From Butyriboletus loyo (Eukaryota; Basidiomycota; Agaricomycetes; Boletales; Boletaceae): DNA of 52,766 bases. How positions within the stretch are numbered: the first letter of the stretch is position 1; every line of letters starts with the position of its first letter. Where the stretch lies: contig JBBPSI010000175.1 of NCBI GenBank assembly GCA_038093515.1, positions 1 to 52,766 of the forward strand, written 5' to 3'. Of the stretch, positions 34,276-48,193 are shown piece by piece. Made by a program: the position numbers and the translations under genes. The notes under the pieces are model-generated. The model was given only the letters and a program-made list of their open reading frames with translations, had not been told where the DNA came from and did not search any database.

Positions 34276-34384
34276 CCAATGAGCATCGTTCAAAAAACGC
34301 CGCTCATCCATAAAACGCCTCATGAAAATGTAACTACCAATGAGCATCGTTCACAAAACGCCTCACTGTCCACGAAATGCCTCA
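34276..34384 (-). promoter_or_regulatory. repeated elements upstream of the metallothionein
   Basis: The 17-mer ccaatgagcatcgttca occurs at 34276 and again at 34337, 61 bp apart. Overlapping this, the 11-mer aaaacgcctca occurs exactly at 34312 and 34355, and in close variants at 34294 and 34374.  Clustered copies 110-220 bp upstream of a metal-binding gene suggest transcription-factor sites, possibly for a copper or stress regulator. No known consensus is matched. Confidence 0.5.
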
Positions 34385-34950
34385 GCTGCGGTCAGCCATG
34401 TCACGTGCATGATCTTCTCGCGATGGATCGCCATGGCTGAGAAAGAAGAACGAGCAAGTTGGCATGATGATGGTGTGCCTGTTTTATGACAAAGGCTCTA
34501 GCCTCCTTACCCTTGGCCAATTCAACTCTGGGCCAAATTGTCGGAGGGTTTGCTAGAGATAAAGCCGAGGAACTGGCGTAAGATACGGTGTCTTTATTCA
34601 TAAGATGATACGAGACTGAGATCAGTGCGTGCCACCGGACAACCACGCAAACTTCGTCCTGGACTAGAGCAAGCCGGAACGGAACGCCAATGGTGAGAGA
34701 CTTTCCAAAATCACCCCTCAAAAAAAGACCTCTGATTGACTATCTCAACAACGTCGTCGACAGCGCGCCTTGGCGCATTTCGTAAGAGTCCGTCGGAAAA
34801 AAACATGGAGTCCGAAACCAACGAGGCTGAGACTATGGAATCGAAAGATACGACTAAAAAAAACACTTCCCCCCAACCTTCCACACCACCGGATGCGAGA
34901 CGGAACGCCTCATCTTGCTCCGCACCGCCTTACTAAGAACCAGCTCCGAT
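34385..34950. other. intergenic, no supported gene
   Basis: Between the metallothionein upstream region and the end of the giant gene. Short frames on both strands without motifs. Confidence 0.35.
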
Positions 34951-37900
34951 TCACGTGAACCCACCTTCTGGCGACGCGGGAGGCTTCGAACTTGGTGGTA
35001 TCGCTGCGTTCATCATGTCCACGTCGACATTCTCCGTGGACGAAGCATCCACTGTCATACCTTCCTCACCGTGGCTATTGTCATGGTCATGGTCATGGTC
35101 CACCTCAACGATGTGCGCAACTTCATCATCTTCTGTGAGTCGCTCGAACCAGAATGACTTCATCGCGGTCATCTTGATCCAATATCCCATGTCGACGTAG
35201 TCCATGGACACGCCGCCTATCTCAATCCCGTGATGTCTCTGGTGATTTCGAGATACAGTAAGCAAGCCACTGTGGCGACGACAGGGCGGGAAAACGTACG
35301 ATAACGTCATTGATCGCATCCAGCGTGCCTTCCAAAGCGACCACCGTTTCCCTCGATTTCCGGGGGACGATACAGAACAAGCCAAGCTCTTGTGGTCCAT
35401 CGAGATGAAGGTCGATGCAAGAAAGGATACGGGCAACGAGTTCGTCGCCATCTGTCCCAAAAAGGTGTGCTGAGTCCATATCCAACACACCCGCAACAAG
35501 TACAACGGGAGCTGTACATACCAAATGGCCGCCCACTTGCATTCGCGATCATGATCACAATCGGCCTGTGTTTCGTGGTGCTCCGGCCAGTGCGGACGAT
35601 GGCCCCAGGGAGATGATCATTGGTCAACAGTCGATGATCAGTAACATGTGCTGTTTTGTTTGCGAGGGACGCGGTTCGGGCGAACGCAAGATCCCCCCAA
35701 CCTCGAACGATCGACATCCATCGCAACGCACCTATTACATCTACGCTGCGTGTCGTCTGCATGCATAACCCAGAATCAGCTTCGTTCCGGACGAACACGA
35801 AATATATTTGTACGAACCCTCGCAAGCGCAAGCGTGGACTCGGATGTCTCCTCGAGCGCCTGATCACTTCCACTGGATGACACGTATTGATAGCAGACGA
35901 GGACAGACCCCGAGCCTTCCAATGGCCCCTCAGACACCTCCGTCATCTCCTGCTCGACGTTGTCATTCAGACTCATCCAGCGCTCCATCGACCGTGTGCG
36001 AACGAGAGGTGGTCTGCGTCCAGTCATCAACTCAGCGAGTGGCAGATATTTGGGCCGAGATGGATACGAACCGGCTAAGGCATTTATCAAGCGCTCCGCG
36101 TTCGGCGGTATCATACAGATCCACACCAATCCATTGCTCGCGAGATTCCTCCACATTGCCGATAGACGGGCTATGGTGTTTGTCAACATCGTTCACGCTG
36201 GACGCAATTCACAAAAAGAGAAGAATCGATTTACTCACACTCGGTGTGGCAAGATATCGATCTTCTGTCCACTCGTGTTGGTTGTGTACAGGTCGAATTC
36301 GGACTCGAATATACTATCAAGGAGTGAGTTCCGGTGCATGTACATGGTCGTCACAGCACCCGTTGAATCCACGTGTATGCTAGAGAGATGATCAGCCTTT
36401 GCAATTACCGCTGCACACCGTATAGACATACTCATGGGATTGAGAGGTACTGCTTTCGCTGGACGATGATTCTCGTTGCACCACTTTCCCTGAAGATGCA
36501 TCCACATCGTCAGGAACTGGGATTACGTTGGGATGATATGATCGAAAATCGGAGGAACCATCTACGGCGAGGCGGAACCCGTCCGCATTGCGCGTGTCCA
36601 TGGCACTTTGTGAGGTCGATTCGGGTAGAGATTCGTTGTTAGCGAACTTGAGCGTAGACGATCGTTTCTCGTCAAACACTGAAATGGAGCGAGAGCTATT
36701 GCCACTAGCGGTCCGAGTACTCTCGGTAGCACCCAGAGTCTCATCCACGCCGGATGTTCCTACGCCCGTCAGCGAGCATGAGCTGGTCGTGTCCTTGCTT
36801 GATGGGTCTCTGCTTCCCGTTATATCCGATGTGACCGAGATCAATGCGGCCGCTACCAACGTTTTCTCGAGCACCGCTTTAACACCTTGATCTTGGGAGG
36901 TCGATTCTGAATCGGTGATGTCAGCTACCTCCTCGGTCTCTTCAACCTTGTTTCGCAACGCCGTCTCATTCAGCTTTCCAGCGATCCAAACGGTCCGCTC
37001 CGAACGGGTAGAGCCTCCATCTAGGTCATCATCATCCAGCGTTTCTCCTCTCTCGCTAAAAGTGGGTTGTCTTCCATTAGGACATGTTCCGAGAGACGAG
37101 GACAAGGTGGCTCACAAGGATGTGGTATATGTGGTTCGCTTCTGCTCCCACTCAACCGCGGCAAGGTCCGAATGCTCCTCTTGACCGTCGCCTTCGCACT
37201 TCAATGATACGTTGTCAGCCGTGTCCCATTGAAACAGTTGGGTTTCGGTGGCGCGGATGGACGCAGAGATGCTCTCCGTCGTCTGGATAGTATCCGAACT
37301 GGTCTGAGTGCCAGACACTACGTGATTCGTTGTAACAGTGACTCGAAACGCAAAAACGGACACAGACCTGACAAGTCAACAAAGCCGTCGACGAGCCCTT
37401 TGGGTTTACTCGCTCCTGATCGAGAAGGCTGTATCACGGAGGAGCTTGATGCAGGTCAGTGTGTAACTGGATTCCACCCTGCACCACGGCGCACCTGGCG
37501 ACTAGGACACATTGGCCACTTTTGATGTCGGTTGTGTCGTGCTTCGTTGTGGTCGTCATTGCCGATTGACCGTACTGATCAGTATGTTCCTGTAGGTTTG
37601 TCTCGAATGAACTACTCTCACTGTCGATCGTAGCGCAAGCACGTTCGACAGACGACTTCTGCGACCAGGATAATTGAATCTGTTCTTCATCGTTTACAGT
37701 TGTATTGCCTGCTGGTTCCCTGTGTTGAAGTTCGGTGGTGAGTCTATGATCAGATCCGACGACCGATGTCGTGCAGGCGTCATGTTCCTGTGACGAAACG
37801 TGTTCCACCACGTTGTTAGTCCCTTCTTCGATGCGTTTGGTGACCTGACCAGTCGTAGTTGTGCCGAGACTTTCATCTCTATAGTGAAAGGTAGTCTATA

Positions 37901-40900
37901 ATGACATCATCAACAGCGATAGAGCAAACTCACGAATAAATTGTATCCACGTCATCTCCGAGGAGGGGAGTAAGGGCAACACCGATTAGTTGTTCGGGAG
38001 TCGAATCAATCAAGTCCCGAGTGAGAATGTGATGTGGTTCTTGTTGCACCACCGCATGGACGTCGGAAAATGAATCTTGCTCAAACCCGTCGCAAGATGT
38101 CCGCCCCACGTAATCACTAGAAACCAATTTGATCGCTTCAGTATACCTACACAAAATCCAGTATGCTCACGTAGACAGTGAAGTAGTCGACTGTTCATAA
38201 CTACCGGGTATCCTTGGTGTACTCTGCAGAGGGGAATCATTCCCATCTATTTTCACACTAAGAACGGGTGACCGTACCACTCTGTCGTCGGATTATTAGA
38301 TATATTTTAGTTTCAAACAAGATGCATAGGTCAGAGAAAAAACTGACGTAGTGGATATCTGGACCGTGCTCGTCTGCTCGGTGTGCAAAGTCGTCCGGGA
38401 AGATGCGAGGGAGTGTTGTTCGTACAACGTCGATTCTGGTTTTTGCTCCAGGCCAACATTGGATAGTATCTGTCCACTTTTGCATTCCCACGACGTCGGT
38501 TCATCTAGCTCCCCGACTTGGAGCCTACATTCTATCGAACCTTGTTGGGGAATACCAGTCAGCGGTATGGAAGCATCGTTCTTGTCCTCGGACAAAGTAT
38601 AGTGATCCGAGTAACTCGTAGTAAATGCAACGGTCTCGCACTCCCTAAAGCAATGTAAGAACACCAAATTATCAGGTTAACGCCAGTACTCACGATGATG
38701 TCGTCTGCTCGTGGATATCATACGTTTCCTGCACTCTCTCAGTCAACTCCTCAGACTCCGATTTCATTTGCTGCTGCATCACTTTCGTCGAAGATGTGCC
38801 CCCCTGGACGAATTTCTTGGATAATTGTGCGCCTGCGGGGATAGGCACAACGGTGCAAGCGGACACGGCCTCACTTCCTCTAATTTGTGCGGCATCTAGA
38901 ATTGTCTGTCTATCCGCCACTCTGGAGATATCCTTAGTATGGGCGTTTTCATTCGTCTTGGCTTGCGATGCCTCTGTTGCGATCAAGGTACTGGCAAGAG
39001 ATTAAGTACAGGTTACAGAGTGATTGCTTTATCACGAACCTATCAGCATCGTCGGAGCGATTTACCGTGGTCACAGCTGGAACGGCGACAGTTGTAAGCG
39101 ACGTCTCCACCGACGCGGGCGAGGCTTCTAGTGAAACAGAAGGCTGAGCAGCATCATTCTCTATATGTTGTAGAGATGCTGTGCTTTGCACAACGGTTGC
39201 AAAACCCGGATCGAGGAAAAGGGGTGTATTGGCTTGGGATCTACTGACGTGTTGATCCTCTTGGACTTCTTTGACAAGCGTCAGATCGAGAGATTGTTCG
39301 CGTGCCGATTGATGAAGAATTCCATACGAGTCTGTGACCGACTTCATATGACTTTGGTCATCGCGTGTGGAACTAAGGTAAGTGGCACATGGATTTGCAT
39401 TGGCAGTGTGTTCGCCGTCGGCGCTTTCACTAAAATGTCCATGATCTGACTCTCCGTCAAATTTATAAGACGAATCGTCCGTCTCATCCCTAGACTTCTA
39501 TGAGCTTCTATGACAAGAAACATCGGGCTCACTCACAGGGTTTCTTTGAGAGATGCGCGCGTTTCCTCGACATCCATGGAGATCTGAATCTCTTCGGCTT
39601 CTCGGCTGGACCGTTCCGAAGACGCAGCCAGAGTACCCGGCATGGTAGTGTCTCTGCGAGCATCCAGTATTTCTTTCGTTTGTGTACAGGACTCGGCGGT
39701 TACGGATGATACGGCAGAATCGGTATATATACCCACTAATTTAGTGTCGTTTCGCTGCGACGTCGTGTGCACATCTGACTCGGTCAGCGGGATTGGGAAG
39801 CTTTCCTGACGAGTCAAAACGACATTGAAATTGTTCGTTGCCTCCACTTGGTGATCGCTAGTGGATCACATGACCGTATCAATGATGGCATACAAACAGA
39901 AACGAAAAACGCTCACAATGACGATCTGGTCATAGAGTGCTCGTGGCTAAGCTCCGTCTCTGCTTTATCCTGCATACGCTCAGACTCTTGTTTTACTTCG
40001 TACCGCTCGGTCCGTGAAGAAGTGCGAACAGCACATTCAATGTGTGAGTCTTCAACCGTCGAGGCACCCACGGGGCAATCCAAAGCGATAGAGTTCTCTT
40101 TAGTGTAAGTGGCGGACGCGCCCACCCGAACTCCCCCTTCGGCCATCAGTGTCGGCAAGGGGGCCAACGTCCGCTGATCGGAAGTAGAACGCTCACTAAA
40201 CGTCCATTGGTGTCCGACTTCACCTCCGGACAGTTGCTCTGCATGTGTATCTTCTTCATCGCGCATCGAAATTGAGTCGGGGTGATGTGGACTGAAGTTA
40301 TGGTCTCTGTCGGTGTATGAACCCACGATGGGCGAGCAGGCAACGCTCCCCGATTGTAGTTGACATGAAGCCTCTGCATCGTTTGTGTCTAGAAAACCAA
40401 TCCCCTCAAGAAGCGCTTTGCGCTTGTGGGGCGAGACAGAGTTAGAGGATGTCCATGAGGAACCAGAACTCCAATCATTCGGCGACTGAATGACACCTTC
40501 TGATGCCCGATCACCTTCTGTCTCCGAAAATGGGCTGGCGGCACCAACGCTTCAATCAAAGTTCACTTAGTATGATGTCCGAGAGAGAGACCTACGTCGT
40601 CACTGGCAAAGATGTAGTTGTATTCCCTGTTTGCAAGGATTCCCTGGAGGATTCAATAGAAACCCCATCCTTCTCTTTTAATGTGGTCGACTTGATCGTG
40701 ACATTGGCAGACACGATCGAGATCGAGATGGGAACACACTGTCCAGGAATCAGGGTCGATTCCGAGCCCGAGTCCAGGGAGGTATCTGCAATGGCTTTCC
40801 TGGAAGACTGACACGATTCCGCGCTGGACGATTCGACCAAACAGGTAGGCTTATCGTCTTGTGTTGGGCCAGATCTAGAACAGGATGGAGTACTACTCCC

Positions 40901-43900
40901 GGTGTCCCCGCAGAAACCACTTGCGTCCACCTCATATCGTAGGGCGACGGTTTCCGCTCGCTGTCCTTGTTGATTCTCCGAAGTTGACCCTGTCGACTTC
41001 GCCGTGTTGTCACTAGGAGAAACGTTGGTCGGTGCGGTATATAGCACAGAATACACCCACCTTATCTCCGATACAACTGTTATCGTTTGCTGCTCATCCA
41101 CGGACACTTGAGGAGATATTACAACAGCCGTACACTCTTCCGACGCTGAGTTCGAGTCCAGCCGTGCTAAGGAACGTTGACCCTCGCATTTCGGCAATGT
41201 TGCCTTGCATTCCTCTATAACTTGTTGTTCGTTGCGTATCGAACATTCGGCTGACTTGTCGCTCGTTGATGTGACGTCATTAGCGTTGAGAGACGCATGA
41301 TCAACATCGCCTTCTACCAACGTGTTCCGCTCACGTGACGTGGCCCTTGTGACATTGATATCAGACAATGGATCATCTACAACGAACGCAAGAGGACTCA
41401 CGGCTGGGTGGCGAGCGTCGCTTGTCTGTAAACGTCGTTTTTCTCTTGGGTCCGCTCGTTAACCTGCACCGAGCGCCCCGACTCAACCCGCATTTCCCGC
41501 TGATTGGAGGCTATGTTCTCGGTAGTGCATGCTTCGGCAGACGGCGTTCGCTGTGCAGAGACTGGATTCTCGGCCACAACGGAGTCGTCCGTCGATACGG
41601 TGGTACATACGCTCGTTTGAATATCCACAGCTGGGACACCTTGGGCGCGTATGTGAACACAAATGGAAAAAGGGACTCCAAGGAAGGGTTACCTGGGCGG
41701 CTATCCACATAGTCGACACGTTTCTGATCTTCGCCCGTCTCGAAACAAAACGTTTCTACCGAACTTTGAAAGAAAGTTAGTATCTGCTGCAGGTGAAAAA
41801 AATATCTGATTTCACGTACCTGCTACGATAAACCTCAGTTTGAGCTTCGCCACACGCCACCGCAGCAGGGGTAGGCATTGTAGTCGTCTTCAGAGGCACT
41901 GGCGAATTAACGACCGCGCTCTGCCGCACCGTGCGATTCGCAACAACATCCTCCTCAATCGTTAACGTTTGGTTATCCTCGATGGTCATAGCAGGTTCTG
42001 TCCCGAAGGGAGTATCGCAATCATGGGAGACCTTGATGCGATCGTCAAGTTTGACCTCTGTATGTTCTGAATGTTCCTTGTGCCGGGACTCGGAAATAGC
42101 CTCGAATGCAACAGCAGCGATGCACGCCGTTGCAAGTACTGCAGACACCACCGAACTCTCTTGCTTGCGGGAAGTCGAGTTGGAACCATCACTGTCAGCA
42201 ACAGCCTCGGTGACCTTCTCCTGTTCTTCCAATTTGTGAATGACATTAGTACTCTCGGAAGCTTCGATCGCATCACGACGACGGGTTCTAGAATCACTTG
42301 CCAGTAAGCGAAAAGGACGCAAAGGACGCAATATTTTACCTGGTTTCGTGGCTCTTCTGTCTGAAACTGTCTTCGTTACGTTCTCTCGGCGTCACCAGGG
42401 AAGCATCAGCGTAGCCTTCTGGTCCCAAGTACTTGCTAACAGGCACTTGGTATTTATGTCGGGTGTCCGAAGAAGCCACCGTGTGCGTCGTCTCATCCCA
42501 GGTGAGATTGTCATACGCTGCGGCTGCCTGTCGGAAGTCTCCATCCTCACGTTTGCCAAGGCGATACCCCGCGTCGGGAGGACTGTGAAGACGTCAGATA
42601 ATGACCAACGCATTCAGTGTGAACACCTACAAATGTACTGAAGCAGCCTGGGAAACTGGACTGACAGCCGTCGCCTTGCGCGCCACTTCCACGCTTGGTT
42701 CGGTGCTCTTTTCGACTCGAGATAGCTTGCTGAGTACGGGCCGAACAGGTTTCTGCGCGAGGCTGTATTTCTCTCGCGCCTCATACGTACGACCACCCGA
42801 AGACATGGAGTCAGACATCCTCGGCTTGGTATCGGCTTGCGAGCTGAGACTAGTGAGTGTTATCATAGTCTCTGTGGCTTGACTATCATCATGCAGGTTG
42901 AATGAGCGACCTGAAGCACCTTCTCCTGGGTGGCTTCGGCTTCCGTTAGCGTCTGCGCCATGCGACTTGTGGGAATTCCTACCTCGGTACCCCAGGGACA
43001 GGTCGGGAAACAACATTAGCGTCGTCGAAGATATTATCCTCTTTGCAGGGCTGCTGAGTCTGAATCATATCACTGTGAGAGGACTGGACGACTGCGTTTT
43101 CAAAGTCATGGGCATGAGTGCCTGGTGTTGACACGAAACCGCGATCCCTTCCTCCCGCGTCGTCGTGCCTGACAACATACTGCGAGGTGTACGGCCTGCG
43201 CACAGACAATTGCGGACCCGCAGGCGAAGGGAGCCGGTCGCTCTTTTTGGTTTCCGAAGCCCAAGTCTCCACGGCACCGACCTGTTGTGTCTTCTCCGAC
43301 ATATGTTCGTCGAGCTCGTCATGCTCTGTACTAGTCTGTGCACGTGGCCTCACGCTCGCGACGATAGTTAGCCCGAGTTTTTGTCTGAAATGCAACGTCA
43401 GAAAACCACTCCTGCACAACAAGATGACTACCAACGATGCGTCAGAGAGAATTTGATCCTTGGACTTCTCCCGAACGACCGTCGTGTCCGCGGTACGTGC
43501 ATAACCCGAGGGCCTAGCTATATTGTTGTCTTCATGGGTACCCGCGATCAGCGGGGAAGGAGAAAGAGCCAGAGAACCAAGCGTAGAAAACGACACCTGT
43601 TTACCTGACAATGTTGCGTTGAAACCCGTTCGGTTGCGCGGAGCCTCACTAAAGAATGATCAGAGCACGGTACTGCCACAAAGACTGCCACAAACCGATC
43701 ATTAGCCTCTTCTTCCATGTTAACCACTGATCGTCCAATTGAACGAGGAGAGGCAGTCGTATGTATCGGCATCATTTGGACCGAGGAATCCCAAGGTATA
43801 GGTCGGGTATGGGGCTTCCTTTCATGAGAGCTTGCACCAACCCAGGCTTGGGTGGTTGCGTCGGAATTTCTTTCAGTCCAGTTCTGCTCGGCGACCCGAG

Positions 43901-45060
43901 CGCCCGCTGTGGAGTGCGCGTTTCTATAGAATGATCCGGTTTCCGTATCACTGAGTGAATTGCTATATTTGGGGTGCTTGGCGTGAAGGGATGAGCGATG
44001 GTAGCCTCCCCCAGAGAGACCGACGCCAGGTGATTGAGGACGACCAGTCAGCGGAGAAGATGCCCTGACTACACTGGGTGAATTAACGTGACTACAAGAC
44101 GATTCAGAGAAGAATGGTTCAAACGACGAGGGGACACCAACGTCAGACGGCTAGGATCCGCTTCGCTTTCAACATCTTGGTGGTTACGTTTGATGGCATG
44201 TTCAATAGAACGAGCCTCCTTCTTAGGAGAACTAATTGCGGGAGTTGAATCTGCAGAACCATTGAATGGTTCTGGAAACAACGTGATAGGGGAAAGACAC
44301 CTATTGACACGAGGACTCGTAGCTACATGAACGTCGTGCGGGCGATTGTAATCGTGCTTCTGGAGAGTTGTTTCTACTCCACGAGCACTTGCAATATGAC
44401 CTGGAAGCACCGCTGAAAGTGAGCGGGCCTGAAGGCGGGATGCAGGATTCTCGTAAGTTGTTGAATGGTTGACAGCAAAACCAGTCAGGGAGTTCCTGAT
44501 GTATTAATCGATATTTCGTAGACAAATGGAAAGCCACAAGACGAACCTAGGAGACTGTGCGGTGTTGCTTAGTCTACGGATCTTGTTAACTACCTGCCCG
44601 GTTTCTGGGAACAATTTTGAAGACCGATTGGCTGGCGACCTTGGTGACTGGGACACGCCAGCTACACCATCCTCGTGGTGTGTGGGAAGAATAGAAAGAG
44701 AAGGACTCTGAGTGAAATTCGTAGTCGTCCTAGGTGCCGTTTCCGTCTTGGAGTTTTCGGAGGAACATATTTCTTGTATCACGTGACGGCTGATGGGGGT
44801 CAAAGGCGAGCTAAGGCGAACATGTGAGCCAGAAAATTAATGATTGACATTACGACCAACGGGTACCTCCTCTCCATAGATACGGCGTAATGCGACTCAT
44901 TATCTGGAATTACGCGTAAAAGGTCGCTATCCAACAGCACGCTTGCCGAAGTCTCCATTTGAGAGGTACGAAAAGAGTTGTACGAACGTTTCGCAGTATT
45001 CGAGACAATGACAGAGCTTTGTTGGAGGGCTTCATGTCCTTGGGTGATGTTCCATCGCAT
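34951..45060 (-). CDS. giant Ser/Thr-rich unknown protein (~3000 codons, many exons)
   Basis: One minus-strand gene appears to span about 10.1 kb, cut by many 50-90 nt introns. Both ends are well supported. The first exon 44867-45060 (from ATG at 45060) joins in frame to the exon starting at 44810. The last exons 35300-35469 and 34951-35238 also join in frame, with stop at 34951. Between them, exons of 200-800 nt follow one another on the same strand with GT..AG borders; I did not fix every junction. Most of the protein is disordered and rich in Ser, Thr, Glu, Val and Asp, with few aromatic residues. The last ~330 residues look globular (for example RPIVIMIANASGRPF, HLFGTDGDELVARILSCIDL, VSMDYVDMGYWIKM), then an acidic DHDHDHD tail. 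No family was recognised. It could be two adjacent genes if an internal terminator was missed. Confidence 0.55.
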
Positions 45061-45151
45061 TTCGATCGCGAAACAGAGGACTTCATATCGTTTTACCTAG
45101 TAAAGTTGATCACGAGGGTACCGGGTGGTAACATGGACCCAGCGCTCACGG

Positions 45152-48100
45152 TCAACTGTCGACCTGCGTAAGTAATAAGTGCACCGTGGGGCAATCCAGT
45201 TCCCGCCTTGCCGATGCCTGACACAGATCATCGCGAAGAGGAAAGACGAATGGGGTTGAATTCTTACAATAGTGACCCTACGTTCGACCCAACCCGACAA
45301 GACAGATCAGATTGACATGAAAGACATGAAAGAGAACAAGCTCACCTCCAAGAACGCCCGTGCAATGAACTGAGGCCCACCATACGCTTCTGAAAATGGC
45401 ACGGCATAATCTGGTATGACGTTGTCGAACACGAGCACCTGCAGGGGATCACTCAGAGGCACCCTGATAAGGACCCGATAATTGACCTACCCAGGCGAGC
45501 GGAAGTGGTGCTCCATGTAGTCCAATACCCTGGGTGCTCCTTTGGGCATCCTCGAGGAATTGATCACGTCGCGAAAGTCGGTTCTCTGTTGGAGAGATAT
45601 GGTGTTCTGCAGGAAACAAGCCACGGCAGTCGACTCGTGGGCTTGCACCCTTTCTGAAAGGAGAAAGATTCGATTTGCCTAGTAGCATTGACTGGAACTG
45701 AAGGGTGTGGGGAGAACAAGCAGTGAAACATCTTTAAGTAAAGATATAGTAGCCCTTCGAATCGGTCCCTGGATCCATTTGATCCGAAGAACCCTCTGGA
45801 GCAACGCCTGCCCCACTGGCCCAACATCATCTCGACCAAAATGGGGATACGTGCATGGGCGTAGCCTTCCAAGGCAGTGGGGTCATTTTGCCTCGCGTTT
45901 TACATGATACAAACTAAACAGAGCACATGCACCTACAGCTGCCCAAGAATATTGGCTACGGTGCTAAAGACGGGACTGATTGGTACCAAGGGTGAATGAG
46001 AACGTTGGACTGACAAGCTCAGTTGAAGCGGCGGCCAGGCTCTAGGATACAGAATACCCCGAATCACCGGCACCATTATACCCTGGGTCAAGGGCACCAA
46101 AAACACGCAGCGGAAGCTCCACGCATGCTGTTGATGGATTCCAGACAGAAGCTCCGTCGAAAGGACTCGGTACATAGCAAAACCCGGCCGAATGACACTC
46201 CACGAACTGCCGATCGGTATGCACCCCTAGTTCCCGGCAAAGCTTCAGTGCCGCTCCCGATTCGGAGTCAAGAGGTGTTGTCGGTGAAGCGGCGGCCAAG
46301 CCTGAGCGCGCTGATAGCTCTGCGCATGATTGTGTTCAATAACACGTACCATCTAAGTATACTTGTGCAACGAGTAATGCCACTCCATGGCAAGATATCA
46401 CCAAATTGCAGCCTAGATCCCTCCGCAACTTAACGTGGCATGAAAAACATTAGAAAGTCAAAACGAATACAACAGTGAAATAATTGAATTTGAGGTGAAC
46501 CTTGGCGACATTTGACGAAATCACCTCCTCGTCCTGCCCAAGATTTTTGCGGGACGGGACTCTAGATGTCATCTCAGACATCCGGTGGAACGGTTTTGCC
46601 TTCCACATCCTCACAAGACGAGCGATCATATCTCTCCTGAACAGTATTCTGTGCTTTGAGTTGAATGGTGGTCGATTGGACCGTCAAAGTGCCTTGCGAC
46701 GAATCAGCAGGTGCCCAGCTGATTGGAGCGGTCTAGGGAGGGATTAGAGATGAGCGACAATCATAGGATGGTAGCCAAGAAACCCACCACTCCGCTCATG
46801 TCATACGTGGCGACCATCTCTGCCTCGAGTGACTTACGAGTAAGAAGGGTATCCAAGAGGGTCTTGCAAAAGTAGAGAAAAGGAAAAACCAAGCCAGTGG
46901 ATGGCGCATGAACAACTAGGCAATCACGATAGGCGTGATACAGAGTGGCTCGGACAAACTAAATGATTGTGATCAGTCTGACGCGGTATAGCACTCGTAA
47001 GACGTACACTTTAACCATCCAAGCCTTGATGCTACAAATTGTACCCAGTACAAACGAAGGAATTGCCAGGAGGACAACAACACTATATAGGATCTTGCTG
47101 TCGGTCAAACGCCAAATGCTACATCACAGGGATTCGGTTTGGGATTCTATCTGTATGCTCGTCTAAACCCAGGGTGTATCTGCGTCACCAAGGCAGCGAG
47201 GGCGGTATCAACAAGAGTAAATGTGTGTGGCCATTCAGCCACCTCGACTCGGTCCGTGAGGATCAGGCTGAGATGAATGAGCCGCATGATTACAGACCTA
47301 CAGAGCTGCTGGATTGTCATGGTTCGTCACGCTGGAACGCACCGCGTATGGGTAAAAACGGAGGTTAGTAAGGCTAAGAACATACAATTCCATGGCATAT
47401 ATATGGTTCTGTGGAATTAAGTCATTTCGGATGGACCAGATAGTGTCATAGAGGCACTCACGAAGTACTGTGGGGAATGAACAAGAAGAGCAACATATAC
47501 CTAAAATCGACAGTCAGAGTTGTGTACTTGTGAATCGGTGACCAACCGACTTCGTTAGTGGCCGATCATTGATTTTGGAGAGCGAGGATGAGGTGTTCTG
47601 AATTTGACTTTTTTGCGTGTATGTACTTCGTCCGAGGGAACTGGCACGCGACAAGGCCAGTGTAACATAAATGTATTGAGTTGGAAATCACAAGGTTAGT
47701 CGGTATTCACGTTGTCGCCGAAACTCACAGAATATGCCCACTGGAAGCGTAGAACGTACCTATCATTCTATCCCATCAATAAGACCGTCCGCAAATTGGG
47801 TACCCCGTTACATGCACCGGTGGTTGTGTCATACACTTGCAACCCATTCTGCGTTCGAGTTGGTTGAGTCAAAAATGGGTGGAAGACTGACTCAATAACA
47901 AGTTTGGCGGGGAATGGGATGGGGGGGATTAACTTGTCCTTATTCGATTCACTCTGAATCCCAAGATATACTGCAAGACAAGGGACCCCGAGCAGAGTCC
48001 CTCCCACTGGGATGTGGGTCCTCGTGCGTAGGAAGAATGTCCTGACCTTCTTGTTACCAACCCGAGATAATTGAAGGACCAAACTTATATTGGAGTCATC

Positions 48101-48193
48101 ACTTGGAAAATCTTCGACGTCTTTCTCTACCTGCTTGGCGAGCTGTTGATGAGTGGCGGCATCAAAGCGATCTGTGAGACTCTTGAGGGGCAT
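45152..48193 (-). CDS. unknown gene, 3' exons resolved, 5' part uncertain
   Basis: Three terminal exons are consistent in phase: 45491-45653, 45346-45451 and 45152-45277, ending in a TGA at 45152. They encode a globular-looking C-terminus (TISLQQRTDFRDVI, GAPRVLDYMEHHF, PLQVLVFDNVIPDYAVPFSE, YCKNSTPFVFPLRDDLC). Upstream, a frame at ~47000-47100 encodes a likely transmembrane helix (SVVVLLAIPSFVLGTICSI), followed after an intron by another hydrophobic segment. A frame starting with ATG at 48193 (MPLKSLTDRFDAATHQQLAK) may be the first exon. Exons between 45900 and 47770 could not be chained. One membrane-associated protein, or two genes, would fit. The family was not recognised. Confidence 0.4.

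Noticed and set aside
40503..40811. Plus-strand frames within the giant gene
   Set aside because: They overlap minus-strand exons that form a consistent chain and have no motifs of their own.
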